From Gyrodactylus bullatarudis (Eukaryota; Platyhelminthes; Monogenea; Gyrodactylidea; Gyrodactylidae): a stretch of DNA of 28,661 nucleotides. The stretch spans positions 1 to 28,661 of the forward strand of contig SSNU01000331.1 in assembly GCA_012064415.1 (NCBI GenBank), given 5' to 3'. Positions 1-9,431 of this stretch are shown here, piece by piece; position 1 is the stretch's first letter, and every line of letters starts with the position of its first letter. The notes under the pieces were generated by a model that saw nothing but the letters and a program-made list of their open reading frames with translations, was not told where the DNA came from and ran no database searches. The translations under genes and the position numbers were made by a program.

Positions 1-59
1 AATCCTAAGAATAGAAGAAATCCTTTTTTAGTTTAGTCAATCCCTTTATAAAATATAGG

Positions 60-290
60 AAAGAACAAGTGTGTGTCTAGTCATATCATTGACATGTCTA
101 TCTTACACTCAGTACACTCAGTACATGAGTAGATACAGGAATAGACCGATGTATTCATTTCAGAGTGTTTGCAGTGTGTTTTGTGGGAATAAAATCTATT
201 CACGAAACACACACTACAAACTCACTGAGTTACAAAACACACTAGGGTGTTTTGTATACACACTAAGTCACAGAACACACTGTAACATAT
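60..290. repeat. Degenerate ACACACT/GTGTTTTGT-rich repeat
   Basis: The stretch holds many imperfect copies of short motifs in both orientations: ACTCAGTAC occurs twice near 108-125, and AAACACAC or its complement GTGTTTTG recurs between about 165 and 280. It looks like a decayed minisatellite with internal inverted repeats. A 100-codon reading frame crosses it but is Tyr/Thr/Ser-rich low complexity and I do not regard it as a gene. No function is claimed. Confidence 0.35.
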
Positions 291-328
291 ATACATCTTT
301 CATAGTTAAGGAAATAAGTAATTTGGTT

Positions 329-1331
329 CTAGTTAATGAATTTCGAGTTTATTTCTCTTTTGAATTCAAATAAACTCATTCTTTTTATAATATTAGGTAA
401 TTTTTCAAATAAATTTTTGCTTCTCGTGAAGATTGCCAGATTTTTGATTTCTCCTTGTACTCTGTATCGAGCACGGAGTCCAGGAAGACTTTGAGGAGTA
501 ATGCACTTTTTGATGAGAAGAAGGCTTTTGATGTCTCTTCGAACCATAATTGATTCAGATGGTAGACTGAGTTTTTTCCTGTATGGCTCAGAGAGTTTAC
601 GTCGGAAAATTTTTTTTTCAGGATTCCAGCATCCTGCACAAAATTCAACATCAGATCGTGCCATCATTTTAAAGAGAAAAACTTTCATGAAGTCATTTTT
701 TATGCATTTCTGAATTTGCATACATCTCGATATGAAGGATCTGTAAAGTCAAAAATATTATTATATTTAACTCCCAAATCACGAATTGTGAATTTAGGAT
801 CGATTTTTTTTCATTTACAAGTATATTTTCTTGTAATGGGATCGTAATAAAAGGTGTTGTGTAGAAAGTTTTACTTTCATTGATGCTAAGCCCGAAGGCT
901 TTTAAATCATTTGAAAGATTTTTTAGAGATGTGTTAATGAATTCAACATCAATAGAATCATCAAAGCTATAGATAATCTTCATATCATCAGCATATTTGA
1001 AGATCTTAGCTCCAGTGACATTTATTTGAGAGAAGACAATATTAAATAATAGAGGACCTACTCTGGAGCCTTGTGGGATACCAGATGTAATTAATTGAGG
1101 TAATGAATCTCTGTTTTCGAACGACACATATTGCTTGCGTTTCGTTAGATATATTTTAAGTATTTCTAGGAGATGTGAACAGTAGTGATGACAGATTTCG
1201 ATAATTTTGTGAATATAAATTTTGTCAAATGCTTTAGACAAGTCAATATATATTACAACAGATTTCTTTTTATTTTTGTTAAGAATTGTTAATGAGCTCG
1301 TCTTACCACTGAAGAAAGCGTTTGAAGACAA
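329..1331 (-). pseudogene. Non-LTR retrotransposon reverse transcriptase relic (CR1/jockey-type)
   Basis: Read on the minus strand, the first part (1331 to about 770) carries the palm of a non-LTR RT: YIDLSKAFDKI (motif A), SGIPQGSRVGPLLFNIVF (motif B) and FKYADDMKI, with the catalytic YADD intact. A frameshift near 800 breaks the frame, and the C-terminal region follows to 329, with the RRDI, LPNIIK and SLFEFKREIN motifs that usually end such ORFs. The N-terminal RT half and any endonuclease are missing. The 5' edge near 1300 runs into unrelated repeat DNA. It is a truncated copy, not functional as it stands. Other copies of the family lie at 10555-11165 and 12765-12960. Confidence 0.85.
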
Positions 1332-1567
1332 TCATCGTCGAAACGCTTGACTGATAATTTTAATATTGACCTAAATTTTGATAAATTCCACTAAAGAAGT
1401 GTTTTTAGACAATTAACCTACTAGCAAAGTGTGGTCACTGGTAATTACTATATCCATATGAACTCTAACTTGATGGAGATTGTCTTCTCACACCTAGATG
1501 TTAGAAATTCAGATAAGCAAGTGTCAATTCCATAAGAGAGTCAAATAATATTCAACTCACGGTGGCA

Positions 1568-1610
1568 GATGTAGACGCGTTTCGTCCTTATTAGGACTCT
1601 TCAGTACACC
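1568..1610 (-). ncRNA. Hammerhead ribozyme (family I, SINE-borne)
   Basis: On the minus strand, CTGAAGA (1604-1598) is followed by stem II GTCC/GGAC with loop TAATAA (1597-1584), GAAA (1583-1580) and a self-complementary ACGCGT stem III (1580-1575), with C17 at 1574. Stem I pairs GGUGUA (1610-1605) with UACAUC (1573-1568), six pairs with one G-U. Predicted cleavage lies between 1574 and 1573. All conserved core positions are present. Stem III has no loop, as in the minimal hammerheads of Penelope-like elements and retrozymes, which are thought to act best as dimers. This is the most canonical of the ribozymes in the window. Confidence 0.88.
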
Positions 1611-1612
1611 AT

Positions 1613-1681
1613 AGCCAGGATTCGAACCCAGGTCTTCAACGTTGTGAGACAACGCTTCTAACCACTAGGCCAGAACCCCCG
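1613..1681 (-). tRNA. tRNA-Glu(CUC)-like SINE head (not a working tRNA)
   Basis: The reverse complement holds an A box, TGGCCTAGTGGTTAG (1672-1658), and a B box, GGTTCGAATCC (1628-1618). Between them, CGTT/AACG (1654-1640) can close a 7-nt loop with U33 and anticodon CUC, as in tRNA-Glu. The acceptor ends do not pair and the variable region is enlarged, so it is a tRNA-derived pol III promoter, not a functional tRNA. The hammerhead begins 2-3 nt downstream, so a pol III transcript would contain the ribozyme near its 5' end. Confidence 0.6.
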
Positions 1682-1767
1682 TTCATCTCCTATTACTCCA
1701 CACTCCCATAGTATTGACACCACCTACACACTGGTTTTTTTGTAAATAAGCACCATATGGAAATTAC

Positions 1768-1944
1768 AGTGTTTTTAGACAATTAACCTACTAGCAAAGT
1801 GTGGTCACTGGTAATTACTATATCCATATGAACTCTAACTTGATGGAGATTGTCTTCTAACACCTTAGATGTTAGAAATTCGGATAAGCAAGTGTCAATT
1901 CCATAAGAGAGTCAAACTCACGGTGGCAGATGTAGACGCGTTTC
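1768..1944 (-). repeat. Second, truncated copy of the SINE body with half a hammerhead
   Basis: This copy matches 1398-1583 at an offset of 370 falling to 361 nt. It keeps stem I 3' strand, C17, stem III and GAAA (1929-1944 on the minus strand) but stops exactly there: CUGANGA and stem II are absent and unrelated coding DNA begins at 1945. The element was thus cut inside the ribozyme core. Confidence 0.8.
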
Positions 1945-2060
1945 AGCATGGTGAGAGATTTCATCAATCAATAAAGGCAATAGAGCAACGTTACCATGGC
2001 AAAACAGATCTTGGAATATTAACAGATTATTGTTGGTTTATTCAAAATAAAAAAAATTAA
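1945..2060 (+). pseudogene. C-terminal fragment of a transposon-associated protein (GERFHQ...DYCW motif)
   Basis: The frame starting at the repeat junction reads QHGERFHQSIKAIEQRYHGK and ends with TDYCW followed by a stop at 2060. The pattern HGERFHQD-x-MEKRYQG...MADYCW is one I recall from many unnamed, repeated invertebrate proteins of probable mobile origin; I cannot name the family securely. Only about 38 residues remain. An apparent in-frame start upstream lies in the SINE repeat and is accidental. Confidence 0.6.
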
Positions 2061-3485
2061 TCTTTTGCTAAATTTGATTTCTCTTTATTTGCTGGCTTGA
2101 AAAAAGTCCGAAAACACACATATTATTACACGCTCCTTTTTTACACGTAAGAATAGCACACAGGGTAGGAGAAAAAATGCATGGGATAGTGTACATGTGA
2201 CAGAGTCTGATGTCCTACTAATTACATGTAACCCCCCCCCTTCTTTCAGTATATGGCGGTAGATACTCTTGAAAAATTTAAAACTTTAAACGACCATAAC
2301 TTTTCTGCAGAGTGATGTACGGATAAGATGAAAGCAGATTTGAAATGGCCGTAAAATTTTGCGTCTAGTGATATTAAATTCAATTTGATAAAAATTTTAG
2401 AAGCGACTAAAACACCAATTTTCTTTAATTAAAGGCTTGTCCTGGCGACTTGATTGGAGTTACAAAATTTTTAAATACACAGTTTTATAGAAAAATTATT
2501 TGGCTTTCGAATGAGCCCTTATATGAGTAGTTTACATAAAAAATAACGGATATAGCCTGATTTTAGGAAATCATGATCCCAAAATTTTCAGCTTGAGCTG
2601 TAGATCACAAATAAATAAAAAAAAAATAAACCCACCATTGAACTCAGCGTGAAAAACTGGAGTGTAATTTTCATTCGAGTACAAAATATCATGGAACACA
2701 GTGTATATAAAGGTGTTTAATTAATATGTTGCATAATTACTGGTTTATTGAATACATGGCGTTTTACTTTACTTAAATTGTGATAGGAATGCTTTGATTG
2801 AGGTTTGAATCAGGCCTCTTTCTGCTGACCAAGCTCTAGGTTTGACTTCAGTATAGGCATCGAGTCTTGGGTTCGTTTTTAACACTGGTCTAGGAAATAC
2901 TACGAACCGGACGAACTTCTTTTGTACACATAAGCTAGGCTTTTCTTTTTAATAATGTTGTTTACCAGTGAATGTAGACTTCATATGAATTTTCCTCAAC
3001 AAAGAATATCCCCAAAAATTTTAAAAAGAAAATACTTTTTATTAATAACTTGAAATAATTTTTGATTTAATAATCTCTTGATTTTTTACGACTTTTTCAT
3101 GGTCCTCTACGTTTTTTATTCATTATGTTCAAGTTTCGACTACTTCAGATTTCCGAATTCACAGAGCATAATAATCTCCGAGTAAGCTGCTTTCAAAGAG
3201 ATTACTTTGTAAACATTAGGGACATACTTTCCAGGAGAAACTTCTAAGTTATTAGCCACTATTTCGATCTTGAAAAACATAGATCTTCTTTAGAGGTAGC
3301 GAAAATTTGTAAGAACCTAAAACCAATCTTTGAATAGAAGTTTAGCTCTAAGAATTTATCTGACAATAAATTCATATACGAAATTGTGAAATGGTTGTTT
3401 TTCTCTTATTTTCATTCAATGATTCAGCATTTAATCTCACCAAGATATTCTACAATATTTATTGATTTAAGGATAAGAGTTGGAA
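2061..3485. other. Non-coding AT-rich DNA, no gene seen
   Basis: No open frame above noise on either strand, no clear tandem or inverted repeat. A C-tract (2230-2239) and a short A-tract (about 2617-2627) are present. The stretch is likely intergenic or old mobile DNA. Confidence 0.5.
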
Positions 3486-4071
3486 TTTTCCTAGGTGTCA
3501 TTTTTGGGATCATTCTTGAAAAAATTTTCCTTCAGGGTGGTTTTTTGGAATTTTTTGGAAATAACCCATAAAAATATATATGAAAGAGCCCTTGGGCCAA
3601 AAAAATTGATGGATAAAATGCACACTCGTTTAGTGCATTCTGTATGATAAACCGTTCACGTGTATATCTGGATGATACACTTGATACAGGCGAAGTACCC
3701 TTTTTCTATCCCTTTCTGCCCAAATCGTATTTAACATCCTAAGTTTTATGCCTAATCCATGATTTTTCTCAGCCATTGAAAGAACAAGTAACTATAGACC
3801 AATGAAATTTCTGATGGAAAATGGGACTGTGGTGCTTATTAAATAGAACAATCAGGAAGCTGAGTTACAGAGTAAATAAGCCGTAAAATATCAAGCGCTG
3901 AAAAAAGGGTAGTTAAATTATCAAATTAAATTATTTCTTATTATTTAAAAAAATATTTAGGGTGAATATTGGAGAAAATTTCTTCTGGGGTGATTTTTGG
4001 GGTAAATTTTGGAAATTTCTGGGGGGATTATTGGAAAAAAAATTTCTTGGGGTGATTTCTGGAATTAACCC
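3486..4071. repeat. Two clusters of GGGTGATTTTTGGAA-type minisatellite
   Basis: At 3486-3570 and again at 3960-4071 there are degenerate tandem units of the kind aatTTCTTGGGGTGATTTTTGG. The second cluster opens with GGGTGAATATTGG and ends with GGAATTAACCC, so it has imperfect inverted ends like a small MULE-type MITE; the flanking 9-mers differ, so no target duplication can be claimed. The reading frame at 3386-3571 is a by-product of the first cluster. Between the clusters, 3571-3959 shows nothing recognisable. Confidence 0.45.
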
Positions 4072-4144
4072 TAAATTTTATTATAAAACCAGATGGTTAG
4101 ATTTCCTATGATGAATTTCAGTCTGCAAGTGAATTTGAATTCTT

Positions 4145-4325
4145 TGTTCAATGTTGATATCATCACTTATCTGCTTCAAATCATCGAAATCGATTTAAAA
4201 AAATGGGTTCAAAAGTTGAAAAAGAGGAAATTTTGTGCATTTTCGAAATTCGAAATAAGGCCTAATTTTGGTCAGATTGAATTTTTTTCAAATATCTACA
4301 TCTTATTAGCTCATTGCGTTTTAGA
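4145..4325 (+). repeat. Dispersed repeat, copy 1 (inverse copy at 24665-24830)
   Basis: This stretch and the reverse complement of 24665-24830 share many blocks, for example TGTTGAT, CTGCTTCAAAT, CGAAATCGAT, TTCGAAATTCGAAA and CAGATTGAA in the same order. The 95-codon frame at 4093-4380 mostly overlaps it and the inverse copy holds a similar frame, so a decayed coding element is possible, but no protein family is recognised. Confidence 0.55.
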
Positions 4326-4380
4326 ATTAAAAAAAATATTCTGTGAATCCGGAGAAAAATATCAAGTTTTTGTAAAATAG

Positions 4381-5459
4381 TAAATTCTCATCTTCATGTC
4401 AATTATGATTATTTTATAATTTTAAAACCGACGTCTCTGTATCCTTTTCGCTATTTCTGGATTGTATATACAGATACATTATATTTCTTGGCTGCATATT
4501 CAGGACAATCTCCAGAAAGCTCCATCTCAAGGTTGGTATGATTTAAGGTGTGGGGTAGCATCACTGTCTATCCTAATGTCTACACATTCTAGACTAGACA
4601 TGTTGTGAATGAATGAACATGCTCTGTTTGTGAGATTGAGAATTGGCATTTTATTTTTAGTTTCCAAAATCCAACACTTTTTCGAAATGCTTCTGAGCAC
4701 CAGAAATGAATCTCAGGTTAATAAAAAATTGAGAAATTGATAAGTTTTTTACCAGCTTTCTAATGGTATACTTTTTAACTCAAGATTCTGTTAAATAAAA
4801 AAAATCTTATTCAGTATTTTTCATTGATATAAATTGCATGAGATAAAGAAGAAGTTGAGATCAGTTCGTTTGTATAAATTTAAAATAATCTCATTTCTTA
4901 TATAGTTTAATAGCTTAGTTTGAATCAGGGTGAAAAATAACGTGATATTCTCTCACGAGCTTTCCTCGATTCTCATTGGTCTATGCAATCGACCAATAAT
5001 ATTCAACTCAAATTAGATCTATATAGACGAGGATCTATTCCCTTTTAATTTGTGGCTACTTTGATCTTATCTTATAAAAACAAAACGCCATTCTGAACAG
5101 AATTAAATTATCTATCGATTGATTTAAAAACTTCAGCCAGGATCTAAATTAATCTTTATCGAAGTAAATTGAAAAGTAATCTATTTATTTTAAAACTGTG
5201 AATTTTCATAAACGAACAGATAAGTAAATTCCCAAATACAGCTGTCATCTTTATTTCCTTCTCTGATATTAAAGTGGACACCATTTGGCAGTTTCTTTGT
5301 AGAAGTAACCAAAATAATTAAATAAAATAATTTAGGCTATGCAAATTATGGTCAGAGGCTTTTGCAATAAAATAGTATAGTTAAAAGATTTAAATTTCTA
5401 AAAACACTGTGATTCCTACATTGTTATTATTTTATATATTAATGTCATTTCATATTTAG
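4381..5459. other. Non-coding stretch with CCAAT-type and TATA-like motifs
   Basis: No gene-like frame is seen. At 4974-5000 ATTGG and CCAATAAT stand in inverted orientation, and TTATAAAA occurs near 5070, a spacing that could suit a promoter upstream of exon A. This is suggestive only, since such motifs are common in AT-rich DNA. Earlier exons of the modular gene may lie here or beyond the window. Confidence 0.3.
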
Positions 5460-5726
5460 AAAATGAGTTGAAATATGGAATAATTTTTATCAAGAATGAG
5501 GAAGATTATACATATATGGATTATTTCCATTCGATTAGTAATATAGAAGAAGTCTTAATATTCAAAAAAAATGATCAAACAAAACTCAAATTAGGCTTTA
5601 AATATGCATTTAAATATGAAGATAACAAATCATACATCGATATAAAAATGGTTGAATGTGACAAAAGGTTAATTGATATTCGTATTACGAAGAATACGAG
5701 AATACACAAGCTGTATCAACATCTGA
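5460..5726 (+). CDS. Exon A of an unrecognised modular gene (phase 1-1)
   Basis: The open segment begins after an acceptor CATATTTAG (5451-5459) and ends at a donor A|GTAAAT (5727). Two nt precede the first full codon and one nt follows the last, so the exon is symmetrical, phase 1-1, 89 codons. The product begins NELKYGIIFIKNEEDY and contains YFHSISNIEEVLIFKK, then alternating hydrophobic residues, as in beta strands. It is Lys/Ile/Asn-rich with one Cys and has no signal peptide or known motif. Reading on past the donor gives a stop within three codons. No domain family is recognised. Grouping with exons B-F rests on equal phase, similar length and a weak shared pattern. Confidence 0.55.
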
Positions 5727-5874
5727 GTAAATGAAATTGAATAAATCTAAGTTGAAATAACATTAGAAGAAGAGACATAAGATTTTCAGAGTCTATTCCA
5801 TGTCTAAGTGATAAAAATGAACTCTTAACTGAAATTTTTAAATCCCCCATTTCGATTTCATCAATTAATAGAAG

Positions 5875-6120
5875 GGGTATTTACAAAAATGGTATGGTCC
5901 CCCCTCCAATTTACTCAAATGGTATAACAGGATTATGGTATTTTCTGATATGGTATAGTAATTAACGTGCAGACATAGTATGATGCAATTATATATTTCT
6001 CTTATGGTATGAACAATAGCTATAATTACAAACATTTTTCTATTATAGTATAGGTATCCCTATATCATACTACAATTATTTTCACATATGGTATATTTTT
6101 TACATTTATGGTATATTTGT
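5875..6120. repeat. ATGGTAT minisatellite, probable MULE-type terminal region
   Basis: It opens with GGGTATTTACAAAAATGGTA and holds at least seven degenerate copies of TATGGTAT at irregular 15-45 nt spacing, up to TTATGGTATATTT near 6107. The opening resembles the ends at 27598 (GAGTTATTGCCAAAAAGTG) and 14103 (GAGTAATTTAC). Tandem subterminal repeats behind such ends are common in Mutator-like elements. The partner end was not found. A 67-codon minus frame (6060-6263) overlaps it and is not recognised. Confidence 0.45.
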
Positions 6121-6529
6121 AAAACACAAGAATTTATCGAAAATAAAAGAAAATAATTTATTTTATAGAAATAACTTTCAACTTTTCTTCTTGACCTTTC
6201 AATAAATAATTTGGATTTGTCAGCAGTATGACCGTTATCAAGCAAATGTTTATGAACCGACATTTTTTACACATTTTTATCTTTACTCTTCAAGGTAAAG
6301 TCTAAGTTACTTGATGTGAAGGGTAGGGAGTGTCTTTTTTCCATCTTTGAATTTTGAATTAAAAAATAATCAAAATTTGAAATAATTTATCAATGCTATC
6401 AAACAAGATCGTGTGTTCGAAAGAATCATACATACTCTCTCTTACTACCTTGGCCAATGTGAGCTTTTTCACCGTTTTTTCTTCATTTCTGCTACTAATG
6501 TTGAGTATTTCGGTATTTTTCAGCTTACA

Positions 6530-6740
6530 TTTTTTCTTTTTATGGAACCTGTTTCTTACAACTTTTATTCTAATATTTGTAATTTTAATATTTCAATGAT
6601 AGTTTTATACAATTTCATTCTTAAAGTAACATTGCTGATGAATCTTCATGAAATGCGCATTCAGTGTTAATAATATCATTGTTTTTCACAATTTCATAAT
6701 TTTCGAAAAGCAAATAAGTGGATTTTCGGATATATATATA
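6530..6740 (+). mobile_element. Short ribozyme-bearing repeat, family II, copy 1
   Basis: It starts around CAGCTTACATTTTTTC, homologous to the start of the copies at 16273 and (minus) 12068, and contains the hammerhead at 6627-6669. About 50 nt after it comes AGTGGATTTTCGGATATATA (6718-6737), a motif also found at 8789 and, as AGCGGATTTTCGGAC in reverse, near 28031 downstream of another copy. It looks like a non-autonomous fragment of the MULE-linked element at the right end of the window. Confidence 0.55.
6627..6669 (+). ncRNA. Hammerhead ribozyme (family II, copy 1)
   Basis: CTGATGA (6635-6641), 8-nt stem II ATCTTCAT (6642-6649, pairs AU/AU around CUUC), GAAA (6650-6653), self-complementary ATGCGCAT (6653-6660), U17 at 6661. 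Stem I pairs UAACAUUG (6627-6634) with CAGUGUUA (6662-6669), eight pairs with one G-U. Predicted cleavage is after 6661. Position 17 is U where C is commonest. Stem III, read AUGCGCAU, differs from AUGUACAU of the other copies but keeps self-complementarity. Confidence 0.75.
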
Positions 6741-6754
6741 ACCACTGTATTTCA

Positions 6755-7315
6755 GTCTGCGAAATTCCACTGGAATGGCTTATTGTTAAAATTACGCCTA
6801 TTCCAAAAGTTAAAAAATACTCATGTTTTTCGGACCTTAGGCCGATATCATCCCTAAACATTTTCCTTTCTATCTTGGATCATTTTTTGACTAAGGAAAT
6901 ATCTAATGCTTTACCCTTCCCCTTTTCTGACAAGACCCAACATGGGTTCTTGCATGGAAAGAGTACTTCTAGCAATATGCTCGAGTTTATGAACTATACA
7001 ACTCCTCTTTTAAAAAACACTAAAACATTCGTCATTGTTCACCTCATTGATGTATCGAAGGCATTCGATAAATTAAAATTCTCCTACATTAAGGATGAAC
7101 TTATTAAATTAAACATTGATCCCTATTTAATAAATCTAACTATATACTTTATATCGAATCGTAAACAATTTGTTTACTTTAACTCCACCTCCAGTAAATT
7201 TGTAAATATTAACTCGGGTGTTCCCCAGGGTTCTACGATTGGCCCTCTTCTCTTTAACCTTTGCTTCGCTGATATTCAGCTCCCGGAGAACATTGAGAAT
7301 GTTCTTCACATATAA
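6755..7315 (+). pseudogene. Non-LTR reverse transcriptase relic (+)
   Basis: The frame reads IPKVKKYSCFSDLRPISSLN, then TQHGFLHGKSTSSNM, VIVHLIDVSKAFDKLKFSYI (motif A) and INSGVPQGSTIGPLLFNLCF (motif B), the order expected in jockey/CR1/RTE-like RTs. It ends with FADIQLPENIENVLHI and a stop where YADD would be expected. The frame is open across about 185 codons, so decay is moderate. The catalytic YADD, thumb and C-terminus are missing. The right border lies 10-20 nt before the giant palindrome, whose insertion may have removed the rest. Confidence 0.85.
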
Positions 7316-7332
7316 GATCTAAATTAGACTAA

Positions 7333-8563
7333 AGTCAATTTCACACATGATGACTTGAGATAAATTAAATTTTTCACGGAGATTTTGATTTATACCTCTC
7401 TGCCTCAAAATTCTAGCCAATCAGCGTTGAGCACTCATTAGCCAATAAGGAATAAGCAGTTTCTCACCTCATCCTCAATTCTTTAAACCTTCTTAAAATT
7501 AATATACTTTAGCTTGGTTTTGCTCATTATATATCATTCGAAAGGGAATTTTCTCCTCTTTTCAATGCACTAACAAAATATTGTCTAAGAGGAATAATAA
7601 CAAAGATAGAATAACTCTGTTATTTCAACTTTTTACATTAAGAGACTTATACCATTCGATAAAGCATAGAATTTTATGCATTATTTCAAAAAATCAAATC
7701 ATAATCACGAGATTTGCCAGAATAGTTCGAGAAACAAAATTTGAACCAAAAAAGTCTATATTGAAAAATACATCATCCTAAAATCTCAATCTAACCAAAA
7801 TGAATAGACAGAATGCTGGACCCCCCCTTGGTGTTTTAAGTCAGAGGTTAAAATAACAATACTAATGTGTTAAGATTTTCCCACTACATTACGTCATGAC
7901 TCATAATCACTACATGCATTTGTATTATAATCTGTCAATCAATGTCACAGTCAGAAACCTCCTCTCCCTTCTGTCCTATCATTTAGTGATTATGAGTCAT
8001 GACGTAATGTAGTGGGAAAATCTTAACACATTAGTATTGTTATTTTAACCTCTGACTTAAAACACCAAGGGGGGGTCCAGCATTCTGTCTATTCATTTTG
8101 GTTAGATTGAGATTTTAGGATGATGTATTTTTCAATATAGACTTTTTTGGTTCAAATTTTGTTTCTCGAACTATTCTGGCAAATCTCGTGATTATGATTT
8201 GATTTTTTGAAATAATGCATAAAATTCTATGCTTTATCGAATGGTATAAGTCTCTTAATGTAAAAAGTTGAAATAACAGAGTTATTCTATCTTTGTTATT
8301 ATTCCTCTTAGACAATATTTTGTTAGTGCATTGAAAAGAGGAGAAAATTCCCTTTCGAATGATATATAATGAGCAAAACCAAGCTAAAGTATATTAATTT
8401 TAAGAAGGTTTAAAGAATTGAGGATGAGGTGAGAAACTGCTTATTCCTTATTGGCTAATGAGTGCTCAACGCTGATTGGCTAGAATTTTGAGGCAGAGAG
8501 GTATAAATCAAAATCTCCGTGAAAAATTTAATTTATCTCAAGTCATCATGTGTGAAATTGACT
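7333..8563. mobile_element. Giant near-perfect palindrome (580-nt arms, 71-nt centre)
   Basis: Arm 7333-7912 is the reverse complement of 7984-8563; every block I compared was identical, and a 66-codon frame occurs in both arms as mirror images (7581-7781 and 8115-8315). The centre is 7913-7983. Outside the arms a further 9 nt on each side still match at about two thirds (TCTAA is shared), then similarity ends. Inner ends contain TGAGTCATGACGTAA, outer parts CCAAT-type boxes and a C7 run. It could be a foldback element, a very young inverted duplication, or an assembly hairpin. No transposase and no clear target duplication are visible. Confidence 0.85.
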
Positions 8564-9431
8564 GTATTCTAAGAGTCTTCTTTACTCCTATCAACATTAA
8601 GGTTCCCAAAATGATCAGGGAATTTACTCGAAAGGCTTATTTGTTTATTTTCAATTTTTATATTTGCTTCATGAACTCAGATTTTATTATCAATTTAAAT
8701 TTCCCAAACCAAACCAGATTTTATTTTTATATTTCATGCTATCTGTACACATTTATACATTTAAATATATTTTTCATTCTAACATAAAAAGTGGATTTTC
8801 GGATATATATTACGTGATTTCTATAATTTTGACATCTTTTTTTGAATATCATTAGTCGAGGAAATTCTCGGGGCAGAATAAAAGAATATTGCTATCCAGT
8901 GTCATCATGTATGTAAATTACTTTAATCCTATTTTTTCCCCCATTTTATGTGATGATTTCAGGAAGAGAAAATAACGAAAAAAACAGAAAAATAATACTA
9001 AGCATTTTCATTAGATTTAATTTGTGATCGTAAACTACAAATACGATTGGATGTATGTATCAACGCTTCAAAATTAAAAATTCCTCCAGTCTCATAGCAT
9101 TATTTCCATTATTATTTTTTACAAATACAGGTATCACTTTAAAATCTTACTTTTGTTTATACATTTTTTGGTTTGTGATATAGAAAATCTCAAGGCGATG
9201 ACAACCCTTAGCCAATATTCGAAGAAGAGGTCGTTCGAAAAATAAAAGAACTCGGACTGAAGCTGAGAAAATAATAAATAAATAAAAAACAATAATTCGT
9301 TTAAAAGCTTATAGAAAATTTATCTGAATTATAATTTATTAATTACACTGGTGGTGATTTTAAAATGTTTTTGCAACAAATTTTTCCTAGTGATTAAATT
9401 CTGATGTGAAATTTAACGCTGAACATGAATT
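8564..9431. other. Non-coding stretch with a possible AT-hook-coding remnant
   Basis: AGTGGATTTTCGGATATATA at 8789-8808 repeats 6718-6737. Around 9218-9283 one frame reads IRRRGRSKNKRTRTEAEK and then a stop; an RRGR(P/S)K hook also ends the MULE transposase at 28115, so this may be a remnant of a related C-terminus. The frame is closed just upstream. Otherwise no gene is seen. Confidence 0.3.

Larger units (their letters stand above)
1398..1944 (-). mobile_element. tRNA-derived SINE/retrozyme-like element with hammerhead, partial tandem dimer
   Basis: The segment 1398-1587 is repeated at 1768-1944 with few changes; the second copy lacks about 10 nt. Between them lie the rest of a hammerhead core and a tRNA-like sequence. 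On the minus strand the order is body copy 2 (1944 to 1768), linker (1767 to 1682), tRNA-like head with A and B boxes, hammerhead, body copy 1. The distance between the two equivalent cleavage positions is 361 nt. SmAlpha elements of schistosomes combine a pol III promoter and a hammerhead in this way, and metazoan retrozymes are tandem hammerhead units of similar size; assignment to either is inference. A third, partial copy lies at 24828-24884. Confidence 0.75.

Noticed and set aside
1300..1360. CTGAAGA...GAAAC with an inverted repeat AAGCGTTT/GAAACGCTT, resembling a further hammerhead
   Set aside because: The 24 nt between the two boxes do not pair as stem II, the strong pairing instead joins the wrong segments, and no NUH plus stem I arm fits. 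It may be a decayed PLE terminal motif.
1869..1944. Start of the 63-codon frame at 1869 as a gene start
   Set aside because: The first 25 codons are SINE repeat; only the part from 1945 has protein-like content.
3386..3571. 61-codon hydrophobic frame
   Set aside because: Its second half is translated minisatellite (GGTTTTTTGGAATTT units).
6393..6670. Two overlapping hydrophobic frames that look like membrane segments
   Set aside because: They overlap each other in T-rich DNA and cover the start of a non-coding ribozyme repeat.
7880..8010. TGAGTCA and TGACGTAA (AP-1/CRE-like) at the palindrome centre
   Set aside because: Two short motifs in mirrored DNA; nothing else supports a regulatory site.
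7581..8315. Mirror-image 66-codon frames in the palindrome arms
   Set aside because: They are identical only because the arms are; composition shows no domain, start context or family.
8664..8855. Phe/Tyr-rich frames at 8476-8855
   Set aside because: AT-rich low complexity after the palindrome; the first begins inside the arm.
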